A stretch of DNA of 6,250 nucleotides. It comes from Pseudomonadota bacterium (GTDB taxonomy: Bacteria > Pseudomonadota > Gammaproteobacteria > JAKAQQ01). A program made the translations under genes and the position numbers. The stretch lies in the NCBI GenBank assembly GCA_021819635.1, contig JAKAQQ010000054.1, positions 1 through 6,250 of the forward strand. The letters run 5' to 3'. A model generated the notes under the pieces. The model was not told the origin of the DNA. It did not search any database and saw only the letters and a program-made list of their open reading frames with translations. Of the stretch, positions 1 through 5,910 are shown in pieces. Numbering within the stretch: the first letter of the stretch is position 1; each line of letters begins with the position of its first letter.

Positions 1-2515
1 GGTGGCGGTGGACGGCGATCATGGCGAGCTTGATGATCTCCGCGGCGCTGCCCTGCATTGGGGCGTTGATCGCCGCCCGCTCGGCGGCCTGGCGGCGGAC
101 GGCGGAGCGGTCGCGGATCCCGCGGGTGGGAAGACGCCGGCCGAGGAGCGTGGTGACGTGGCCGTCCTCGCGCGCCCGCAGGCGGATCTCGTCCATGAAC
201 GTCCGCACCCGGGGGTAGCGGCCGAAGTAGCGCTCGATGTAGGCCCGCGCGTCGGGCAACGGCAGTCCGAGAGCGCGGGCGAGGCCGTGGGGCGACATGC
301 CGTAGATCAGGCCGAAATTGATGGCCTTGGCCGAACGTCGCTCCTCGGCGGTGATGCTCTCGGGGGGGCGGCCGAGGATCTCGGCGGCGACGGCGCGGTG
401 GACGTCGAGTCCGCGGCGGAAGGCCTCGCGGAGACTCTCGTCGCCCGAGAGGTGGGCCATGATGCGCAGTTCGATCTGCGAGTAGTCGAACGAGAGGAGA
501 CGGAAGCCCGGGGGGGCGACGAAGGCCCGCCGGATGCGGCGGCCCTCGGGGCTCCGGACGGGAATGTTCTGGAGGTTGGGGTGCGAGGAGGAGAGCCGTC
601 CGGTCGCGGTCGCCGCCTGGTGGTACTGGGTATGGATGCGCCCGGTTTCGGGCCGCACGGCACGCGGGAGTTGCTCCGTGTAGGTGCTGCGGAGCTTGGC
701 CAGAGTGCGGTAGGCGAGGAGGACACGCGGGAGTTCGTGTTCGGGGGCGAGCTCTTCGAGCACCTCCTCGGACGTGGACGCCTCCCCTCCCGGGGTGCGT
801 CGGCGGGGGCGGAGCTGGAGCTTGCCGAAGAGGATGTCGCGGATCTGGGGCGGGGAGTCGAGGTTGAAGGGGGCGCCGGCCGCCTCGTGGGCGCGCTCGC
901 GCAGGACCTCGAGCTCGCGCCCGAGCTCGTCGTTCTGCGCGGCCAGAAGCGCGGTGTCGACGGGCACCCCGCGTCGCTCCATGGCGTAGAGGACCTCGGC
1001 GAGCGGCATCTCGAGCGTGCGGTAAAGCCGCTCGGACGGGGGGTCGGCGGCGAGGCGCGGGCCGAGGACGGCGTGGACACGCAGCGTGAGATCGACGTCC
1101 TCCCCGGCGTAGGCCGCCGCCGCCTCGAGCGGAACCTCGGCGAAGGGGCGTCGCCCGGCGGCGGTCCGGGTGAGGGATTCGTAGGAGGTCGTGCGGGCGT
1201 CGAGGAGACGGCGGGCGACGGCGTCGAGGCTGTGCGGCAGGTCGGTCGCGTCGCAGACGTAACTCTCGAGCATCGTGTCGTCGCGGACGCCGCCGAAGAC
1301 GAGTCCGTGGTTGGCCAGGACGTGACGGTCGTACTTCGTGTGGTGGCCGATCTTCGCGGGCCGTTCGCCCTCAATGAGGGGGCGGAGAAGCGCGAGGGCC
1401 TCCTCGCGGGTGAAGGCCGGAGGGTCGTCCCCCGTGTGGGCGAGGGGGACGTAGCAGGCTTCGCCGGGGCGCCCGGCGAGGGCGAGGCCAACAAGCCGGG
1501 CCTCGAGGTAGTCGAGCGCGGTGGTCTCGGTGTCGAGCGCGAGCAGCGGGCTTGCGGCGAAACGTTCGACCCAGCGTTCGATCTCTTCCCGCGTCCGGAG
1601 GACGTGAACGGTGGGCGCCGGAGGGCCCGCCTCCGCCGCGTCCGTCTCCCCGGCGCCGTCCCGCGCCGCGCGCGCCTCGCCGAGGGGGCCCGCGCGGATG
1701 CCGAGGCGCTCGCCGAGGGCGGCGAGGCGCTCGGTGTCCGGCGGGCGTCCGACCAGCGCTTCGGTTCCGGGGGGGAGCGGGACGTCGCGACGCAGCCGGA
1801 TGAGTTCGGTGTTGCGCCGGAGCCGTTCGCGTTCCTCCGCGACGAGGGGGGCGAAACGTGCCCCGAGCTCCCCGGCGTGGTCGAGGATCCCCTCGAGGCT
1901 GCCGTAGGTCGCGAGCCAGCGGGCGGCGGTCTTGGCCCCGACCCCCCGGAGGCCCGGGATGTTGTCGGCGCTGTCGCCGACGAGGGCGAGGTAGTCGACG
2001 ATCCTTTCGGGGTCGACGCCGTAGCGTGCGCGGACCTCCGCCGGGCCGATGCGCTCGTGACGCACCGGGTCGAGGAGCGCGATCGGGCCGCCGACGAGCT
2101 GGGCGAGGTCCTTGTCGTTGGTCGCGACGAGGACTTCCTCACCGTGGGCGGCGGCCCGGAAGGCGAGGGTCGCCAGGACGTCGTCGGCCTCGACCCCGGG
2201 GACACGGAGGAGCGGCCAACCCAGGGCTTCGACGAGCTCGAGCGCCGGGGGGATCTGGCGGACGAGATCGTCGGGCATGGCCTGACGCTGGGCCTTGTAG
2301 CCGGCGAAGGCCTCGTGGCGGAAGGTCGGCCCGCCGGCGTCGAAGACGACGGCAAGACGCGCGCCGGGGTGATCCTTGGCGAGGCGCTCGAGAACACGCA
2401 TGAGCCCAAAGACGGCTTGGGTGGGTTCGCCGCGGCTGTTGCGCAGCGGCGGAAGGGCATGGAACTGCCGGTAGAGGACCGCCGTCCCGTCGACGAGAAT
2501 GACCGGGCCGCTCAT
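1..2515 (-). CDS. polA: DNA polymerase I, C-terminus cut by window edge
   Basis: DNA polymerase I fills gaps and removes RNA primers during lagging-strand synthesis and excision repair. I read 838 uninterrupted residues from ATG 2515. The N-terminal 5' nuclease (about 1-290) keeps the acidic metal set: D9, D59, E109, D111, D112, D134, D136, D181 and D184, with GDSADNIPG followed by a GVG helix-hairpin-helix. The 3'-5' exonuclease domain (about 300-490) looks active, with D328-T-E330, D413 in DTMLESY, and Y469/D473. The polymerase domain has motif A at D677 (DYSQIELR) and motif B with K730, F734 and Y738 (KAINFGLIYG). F734 aligns with E. coli F762, the residue linked to dideoxynucleotide discrimination. 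By alignment with E. coli PolA (928 aa, from memory), about 60 C-terminal residues including motif C (VHDE) lie beyond the edge. ATG 2515 gives the expected N-terminus; it overlaps the lptM stop (ATGA), with only a weak GGGG ribosome site, so coupled translation is likely. Confidence 0.97.
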   Translation of the reverse strand, partial: MSGPVILVDGTAVLYRQFHALPPLRNSRGEPTQAVFGLMRVLERLAKDHPGARLAVVFDAGGPTFRHEAFAGYKAQRQAMPDDLVRQIPPALELVEALGWPLLRVPGVEADDVLATLAFRAAAHGEEVLVATNDKDLAQLVGGPIALLDPVRHERIGPAEVRARYGVDPERIVDYLALVGDSADNIPGLRGVGAKTAARWLATYGSLEGILDHAGELGARFAPLVAEERERLRRNTELIRLRRDVPLPPGTEALVGRPPDTERLAALGERLGIRAGPLGEARAARDGAGETDAAEAGPPAPTVHVLRTREEIERWVERFAASPLLALDTETTALDYLEARLVGLALAGRPGEACYVPLAHTGDDPPAFTREEALALLRPLIEGERPAKIGHHTKYDRHVLANHGLVFGGVRDDTMLESYVCDATDLPHSLDAVARRLLDARTTSYESLTRTAAGRRPFAEVPLEAAAAYAGEDVDLTLRVHAVLGPRLAADPPSERLYRTLEMPLAEVLYAMERRGVPVDTALLAAQNDELGRELEVLRERAHEAAGAPFNLDSPPQIRDILFGKLQLRPRRRTPGGEASTSEEVLEELAPEHELPRVLLAYRTLAKLRSTYTEQLPRAVRPETGRIHTQYHQAATATGRLSSSHPNLQNIPVRSPEGRRIRRAFVAPPGFRLLSFDYSQIELRIMAHLSGDESLREAFRRGLDVHRAVAAEILGRPPESITAEERRSAKAINFGLIYGMSPHGLARALGLPLPDARAYIERYFGRYPRVRTFMDEIRLRAREDGHVTTLLGRRLPTRGIRDRSAVRRQAAERAAINAPMQGSAAEIIKLAMIAVHRH

Positions 2516-2700
2516 GGGTGCCCCGTCGCGTGCACGGGCCGGGCCGCGGTGGACGCCCGGGGTGCGTGCGGCGGGTGGGGTTTCGGCGGGGGGAGATAGA
2601 GCGGGCCCTTGAGCCCGCAGCCGGCGAGCCCGAGGAGGAGCCCCGGGACGAGGAGCAGGCGGCGGATCGCGGACGGCCGGGCGCGGGGAGGGAGGGGCAT
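2512..2700 (-). CDS. lptM: LptM (YifL-type) small outer-membrane lipoprotein
   Basis: This 62-residue lipoprotein belongs to the LptM/YifL family. E. coli LptM binds the LPS translocon LptD-LptE and helps LptD reach its correct disulfide arrangement. The sequence shows a basic start (R6, R8, R13, R14), a hydrophobic stretch at about 15-27, and a lipobox LAGC with the acylated cysteine at C28. Then comes the family signature CGLKGPLYLP at 28-37. The mature protein is only about 35 residues, with a Pro/His/Ala-rich disordered tail, typical for the family. A glycine at +2 is compatible with outer-membrane sorting. The start at ATG 2700 gives a normal signal-peptide length, although the Shine-Dalgarno is poor. 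The stop TGA (2514-2512) overlaps the polA ATG. In many Gammaproteobacteria the family sits before lysA-dapF, so its place before polA is unusual. Confidence 0.9.
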   Translation of the reverse strand: MPLPPRARPSAIRRLLLVPGLLLGLAGCGLKGPLYLPPPKPHPPHAPRASTAARPVHATGHP

Positions 2701-2745
2701 CGGGACGGGCTCGCGTTAGAGTGGGAGGCACGGAGGGGCCGAAAC
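2701..2745. promoter_or_regulatory. Divergent intergenic gap between lptM-polA and rsmB
   Basis: Both flanking genes read outward from these 45 bases, so each must draw transcription from here or from inside the neighbouring 5' end. I see no convincing promoter. On the plus strand TAGAGT (2717-2722) is a poor -10 candidate without a recognisable -35. On the minus strand the best pairing is TTTCGG and CTCTAA with a 17-base spacer, which matches consensus weakly. The regulatory assignment comes from the gene orientation rather than from motifs. Confidence 0.35.
2732..2736 (+). promoter_or_regulatory. Shine-Dalgarno fixing the rsmB start
   Basis: GGAGG lies 9 bases upstream of ATG 2746. It decides between that ATG and an in-frame ATG at 2518, which would add 76 residues with no RsmB similarity and would read antisense across lptM. 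Confidence 0.75.
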
Positions 2746-4056
2746 ATGAACAGTCTAGCGAGCGACGAGCCGCGCGATTCCACGGGGGATGAGGGCGGGC
2801 GCGAGGTGGGGCGGACCCGGCACCGGCTCGACGGGGCGGCGGAGGCGTGCGCCGCCTGGCGCGCCTCGGGCCACCCCCCCCTCGAGCGCTTCCTCGCCGC
2901 CTGGGCTTCCGCCCGCCCGGCGATGGGGGCCCGCGACCGCCGCTTCCTCGCCCACGTTCTCTTCCGGGTGGCCCGCGAGGCCGAGGCGCTCCGCGCGGGG
3001 GCGCATCCGCGGCCGCCCCGGGCGGCGGACGACCCCCTTGTTCTCGTGGCCGGCGCCCTCGCGATCGCGGAAGAAGAGGAACCCACGCCCGCGCGGGAAG
3101 CGGTGCGGATCGTCCTCGACGGGATTCTTCTCGCGCCCCCCGAGCGTCCGTGGGGACGGCTTCCGGGCGACTGGCAGGAGGCCCTGGCCCGTCTCCACGG
3201 GAGGGTCGAGGCCGAGGTGCTTGCCCGATCTCTCAACCGACCGGCCGGCACTTACGATCTTAGGACGAACAGCGCGCGACTCGGTCGCGACGAGGCCTTC
3301 GGCATCCTCGCGGGCGACGGCGTTCCCGTGGAGCCGACGCCCTCCTCGCCCCACGGCTCCCGCGTCGCGGCGGGCCGGGATGTGCGCGCCCACCGCCTCT
3401 ACCGGGAGGGGCTTCTTGAGATCCAGGACGAATCGAGCCAGCTTGTGGCCCTGCTTGCCGCCCCCCCGGGGGCCGGTCGGGTCCTCGATTACTGCGCGGG
3501 GACGGGGGGCAAGACCCTGGCGCTCGCCACGGCGCTCGGCGACGGGGGGCGCGTCGACGCGCACGACCCCGACCCCGCGCGTCTCGCCGAACTCCACCGG
3601 CGGGCCCGCCGGGCAAGGATTCCGCCCGATCGCCTGCGCGTCACGGACGCGCCTCCACCGGACGGGGAGGCCTACGACGTCGTTCTCGTCGACGCCCCCT
3701 GCAGCGGGAGCGGGACGCTCCGGCGCGCGCCGCATCTTCTCTGGCGGTCGCTCGATCTCGAGGCCGAGGGGGCACGGCAGCGGGCGATTCTCGACCGCGC
3801 CGCCCGCTTCGTCCGTCCCGGGGGTCTTCTGGTCTACGCCACCTGCAGTGTGTTCGCCGAGGAAAACGCGGCGGTCGCCGAGGACTTGACGGGCGGAGGC
3901 ACGCTCTGGCGTCCGCTCGATCCGCGGGCGCGGCTGGAGGAAGCGGGCGTCCGCAATCCCGGGTCGCTCGTGCACCACGGGGTGCTGCGTCTCCTCCCCC
4001 ACCGCCACGGGACCGACGGGATGGAGGCGCGCGCCTGGGTCAGGACGGACGGGTGA
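2746..4056 (+). CDS. rsmB: RsmB/NOP family 16S rRNA (cytosine-C5) methyltransferase
   Basis: RsmB uses S-adenosylmethionine to methylate C5 of a 16S rRNA cytosine (C967 in E. coli) before subunit assembly. The 436-residue product is close to E. coli RsmB (about 429). An Ala/Arg-rich helical region at about 25-165 fits the NusB-like RNA-binding domain, seen in the GARDRRFLAHVLFR helix. The methyltransferase core begins near 220. Motif I is VLDYCAGTGGKT (246-257), the SAM-binding loop. Motif IV is DAPCSGSG with C319, and motif VI is TC with C367. RNA m5C methyltransferases need both cysteines, one as nucleophile and one for product release, so this copy looks catalytically competent. ATG 2746 is chosen for its GGAGG site. 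The tail (DGMEARAWVR) departs from the commoner DGF(F/Y) ending. Its 3' end overlaps the convergent GST gene by 17 bases. Assignment to RsmB rather than another NOP-family methyltransferase rests on the N-terminal domain and length. Confidence 0.9.
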   Translation: MNSLASDEPRDSTGDEGGREVGRTRHRLDGAAEACAAWRASGHPPLERFLAAWASARPAMGARDRRFLAHVLFRVAREAEALRAGAHPRPPRAADDPLVLVAGALAIAEEEEPTPAREAVRIVLDGILLAPPERPWGRLPGDWQEALARLHGRVEAEVLARSLNRPAGTYDLRTNSARLGRDEAFGILAGDGVPVEPTPSSPHGSRVAAGRDVRAHRLYREGLLEIQDESSQLVALLAAPPGAGRVLDYCAGTGGKTLALATALGDGGRVDAHDPDPARLAELHRRARRARIPPDRLRVTDAPPPDGEAYDVVLVDAPCSGSGTLRRAPHLLWRSLDLEAEGARQRAILDRAARFVRPGGLLVYATCSVFAEENAAVAEDLTGGGTLWRPLDPRARLEEAGVRNPGSLVHHGVLRLLPHRHGTDGMEARAWVRTDG

Positions 4057-4648
4057 GGCGGAAGGAGGGCCGCTCCTCGAGACGCTTGCGGTGGGCTTCG
4101 AGGGCGGGGCGCGGAGGTTCCCCGAGGAGCTCCGGAAACCGGAAGGCGAGCCACCCCGTGGCGCAGCCCAAGGCGATGTCGGCCAGAGTGAGGCGGTTGC
4201 CGACGAGCCACGGGCGGTCGTCGAGCGCGCGCTCGGCGTGATCAAGAACGGCCGCCACCTTGCGCCGCTGGCGGGCCACCCAGGGTTCGTGGCGATGCTC
4301 CGCGGGGCGTTGGGTGGTCTCAAGGCGGACGAGAACGCCCGCGTCGAGAAGGCCGTCGGCCAGAGCTTCCCAGGAGAGGACCCGGCGGCGCTCCGCCGGT
4401 TCGCGCGGAAGGAGCGGGGGGGCCGGACGGAGTTCCTCGAGGCTCTGGACGATCACCCGCGAATCGAAGACGCACTCGCCGTCGTCGAGCACGAGGCAGG
4501 GAACCTTGCCGAGCGGGTTGAAGCGGTCGATCGCGGAGACGGGCGACCACACGTCCTCGAGGACAAGCGGGCAGTCGAGTTCTTTCTCGTGCAGGACGAC
4601 GCGGACCTTGCGCACGTAGGGGCTGGCGAGGGAACCGAGGAGCCGCAC
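4040..4648 (-). CDS. YibF-like glutathione S-transferase family protein
   Basis: This is a cytosolic GST-fold protein of 202 residues, the same length as E. coli YibF as I remember it, with matching blocks. The thioredoxin-like N-terminal domain (1-80) has SPYVRKVRVVL (9-19), with S9 in the usual catalytic position. FNPLGKVP (43-50) supplies the cis-proline P50, and D62-S63 form the gamma-glutamate-binding pair for glutathione. The helical C-terminal domain includes EALADGLLDAG (94-104) and the folding box LTLADIAL (153-160). It lacks the SSCxWRVR motif of Zeta-class maleylacetoacetate isomerases, so the substrate is unknown. The start is GTG 4648, 20 bases after the FAH-family stop, with only a weak ribosome site, so it is probably the last gene of that operon. 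Its stop lies inside the 3' end of rsmB. E. coli YibF itself has no firmly known role. Confidence 0.88.
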   Translation of the reverse strand: MRLLGSLASPYVRKVRVVLHEKELDCPLVLEDVWSPVSAIDRFNPLGKVPCLVLDDGECVFDSRVIVQSLEELRPAPPLLPREPAERRRVLSWEALADGLLDAGVLVRLETTQRPAEHRHEPWVARQRRKVAAVLDHAERALDDRPWLVGNRLTLADIALGCATGWLAFRFPELLGEPPRPALEAHRKRLEERPSFRLTRPS

Positions 4649-4668
4649 GGGGGATCTCGGCCCGCTGC

Positions 4669-5334
4669 TCAGCTCGGGTCCACGACGGTGGCCTCGAGAT
4701 GGGCTTCGCCGCAGGTGGCTTCGAGGCGGTCACCGGGCACGAGGGGCCCGACCCCCGCGGGGGTGCCGGTGAAGAGGAGATCGCCCGGGGCGAGGGTGTC
4801 GTAGCGGCTCAGGAGCACGAGCAGGTCCTCGACCCCGTGAATCATGGCCCCGATCGCCGTTTCCTGCCGGAGGTGCCCGTTGACCCGAAGCCGAAGGGGC
4901 GTCGTGGAGGGGAGGCCTTCGCCCCACGGAACAAGCCCGGAGACGACGGCCGAGGCGGTGAAGCTCTTGGCGAGCTCCCACGGATGCCCGCGCCGCTTGA
5001 GTTCCGTCTGGAGATCGCGGCGTGTGAGGTCGAGCCCCACGCCGTAGGCGAGAACCGCCCGGCGGGCGTCCTCGGGCGCGAGGTTGCGCCCGCCTTCGCC
5101 GAGCGCGATCACGAGTTCGACTTCGTGCTGGAAGTCGTGGGTCTCGGGCGGGTAGGGGATGCGGGCTCCGGGGCCGAGGAGGCCGTCGGGAGGCTTCATG
5201 AAAAAACAGGGCACGCTCGCGGCGAGATTCCCTCCCATCTCGCGCACGTGTTGCGGGTAGTTCTGTCCGACACAGTAGACGCGGCGGACGGTGAGACCCT
5301 CCCCCCCGGGAAGCGGCAGGACAGGGGCGCTCAG
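4669..5334 (-). CDS. Fumarylacetoacetate hydrolase family enzyme (FAHD1/acylpyruvase-like), apparent CTG start
   Basis: This family hydrolyses or decarboxylates 2-oxo acids using Mg2+ or Mn2+. Read from CTG 5334 the protein has 221 residues. VYCVGQNYPQH (19-29) gives H29, which with E32 resembles the His-Glu dyad of human FAHD1. FFMKP is at 44-48. HEVEL gives metal ligands E71 and E73, with D102 in GLDLTRRDLQ, Q109, and K123 in LAKSFTAS. TGTPAGVG at 189-196 closes the active site. The block GHPWELAKSFTAS is strongly FAHD1-like, so acylpyruvate/fumarylpyruvate hydrolase or oxaloacetate decarboxylase are the leading options; the sequence alone cannot choose. The first in-frame conventional start, GTG 5247, would delete H29 and the CVGxNY strand. 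No ATG, GTG or TTG occurs in frame between there and CTG 5334, which has GAGGAG 8 bases upstream. A G7 run (5301-5307) lies early in the gene. It overlaps the thioesterase stop and precedes the GST gene by 20 bases. Confidence 0.88.
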   Translation of the reverse strand: MSAPVLPLPGGEGLTVRRVYCVGQNYPQHVREMGGNLAASVPCFFMKPPDGLLGPGARIPYPPETHDFQHEVELVIALGEGGRNLAPEDARRAVLAYGVGLDLTRRDLQTELKRRGHPWELAKSFTASAVVSGLVPWGEGLPSTTPLRLRVNGHLRQETAIGAMIHGVEDLLVLLSRYDTLAPGDLLFTGTPAGVGPLVPGDRLEATCGEAHLEATVVDPS

Positions 5335-5774
5335 CGGCGTGTCTCCTCGCGCGGGAGGACCACCGTTGCCAGACGTGCGTCGCTCACCCGACGCCCCTCG
5401 GCGTCGACAATGGCCACGGTCCAGAGATGCGTGCGTCGCCCCAGATGGAGCGGTGTCGTGCGGGCCCGGACGAGCCCCTCGCGCACCGGGCGCAGGTGGT
5501 GGATCTCGAGGCTCTGGCCCACCGCGTACTGGCGTTCGAGGTCGAGGCAGAGGTTGGAGGCGGTGCTTGCGAGCCCTTCGGCGAGAGCGGCCGAGGCCCC
5601 GCCGTGCATGATGCCGACGGGCTGGCGGGTGCGGGCCTCGACGGGCATCGTGGCTTCAAGGGCGTCGTCTTCGATGGCGGTGAAGACGATGCCGAGGAAC
5701 GCGCCGAGCGTGCCCGCCTGCCGCTCCTGAAGGGCGGCCAGGGGAACGTCGCGGAACCAGATGCGTGCGCTCAC
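5331..5774 (-). CDS. Hotdog-fold acyl-CoA thioesterase, YdiI/MenI-PaaI type
   Basis: Hotdog thioesterases of this group hydrolyse acyl-CoA esters as cytosolic dimers or tetramers. The 147-residue product matches E. coli YdiI (MenI, about 136 residues, from memory) along its length. EATMPVEARTRQP covers 40-52, the helix cap is GIMHGGASAALAE (54-66), and the C-terminal half contains PLHLGRRTHLW and SDARLATVVL. Q51, H57 and E66 align with the YdiI active-site Gln, His and catalytic Glu, so activity is expected. MenI acts on 1,4-dihydroxy-2-naphthoyl-CoA in menaquinone synthesis, but no menaquinone gene is visible here. Aryl-CoA or phenylacetyl-CoA-type substrates are equally possible, and I assign no symbol. 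GTG 5774 is chosen because GAGGA (5785-5781) lies 6 bases upstream and the N-terminus aligns with the family. It is the first gene of a tight cluster: its TGA overlaps the presumed CTG start of the next gene. Confidence 0.88.
   Translation of the reverse strand: MSARIWFRDVPLAALQERQAGTLGAFLGIVFTAIEDDALEATMPVEARTRQPVGIMHGGASAALAEGLASTASNLCLDLERQYAVGQSLEIHHLRPVREGLVRARTTPLHLGRRTHLWTVAIVDAEGRRVSDARLATVVLPREETRR
5343..5348 (-). promoter_or_regulatory. Shine-Dalgarno supporting the CTG start
   Basis: On the minus strand GAGGAG sits inside the last codons of the thioesterase gene and ends 8 bases before CTG 5334. It is the strongest ribosome-binding sequence near the 5' end of the FAH-family gene. 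No comparable site precedes the second in-frame CTG at 5319. Confidence 0.55.
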
Positions 5775-5910
5775 GGGCGATCCTCGGGTGGGGCCGCGCC
5801 GCCGGCGATCGGCCGGGGGACGGAAAAACGGGAATCGGTTTTGCGGTCATTGTAGGCGATGGCTCCGTGCCCCGGCCGGACGCGCGCTTCCGCCGTCCTT
5901 TTCTCTCGCC
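5775..5910 (-). promoter_or_regulatory. Intergenic region with a possible minus-strand promoter
   Basis: These 136 bases separate the Dph6-like stop from the thioesterase start and are the longest non-coding stretch in the window. On the minus strand TACAAT (5854-5849) is one base from the sigma-70 -10 consensus and lies about 75 bases before GTG 5774. No -35 match is visible 16-18 bases further upstream, so only half a promoter is seen. A 5-bp inverted repeat CCGGC/GCCGG with a GATCG loop (5802-5816) would fall in the leader; no T-run follows it in the minus direction, so it is not an intrinsic terminator. An ATG-started frame at 5850 has no family resemblance and overlaps the thioesterase. 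Confidence 0.35.

Noticed and set aside
307..2460. A 717-codon minus-strand frame within polA
   Set aside because: It is an out-of-frame shadow of polA, rich in Ser, Pro and Arg, with no family motif.
2..2599. An 865-codon open frame on the plus strand, covering all of polA and lptM in antisense
   Set aside because: The minus-strand frame encodes an unmistakable DNA polymerase I and LptM. In very GC-rich DNA, stop codons are rare in the antisense frame that pairs with G/C third positions, so long empty frames are expected. The translation is low-complexity Gly/Glu/Ala/Arg sequence without recognisable domains.
2139..3251. A 370-codon minus-strand frame across polA, lptM and the rsmB start
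   Set aside because: It overlaps three well-supported genes, and its Arg/Ser/Pro-rich composition is typical of shadow frames in GC-rich DNA.
2755..4323. A 522-codon minus-strand frame opposite rsmB that also enters the GST gene
   Set aside because: It is antisense to rsmB motifs I, IV and VI, crosses the GST coding region out of frame, and shows no motif of its own.
4091..5730. Plus-strand frames opposite the GST, FAH-family and thioesterase genes
   Set aside because: All are antisense to well-conserved enzymes, have Arg/Gly-rich translations and lack ribosome-binding support.
5802..5816. Inverted repeat CCGGC-GATCG-GCCGG as a possible terminator
   Set aside because: The stem is only 5 bp and no T-run follows on either strand; such short GC palindromes are common by chance at this base composition.
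5656..5850. A 64-codon minus-strand ATG frame beginning at the possible -10 box
   Set aside because: It overlaps the thioesterase in another frame, is Arg/Pro/His-rich, and has no recognisable domain or Shine-Dalgarno.
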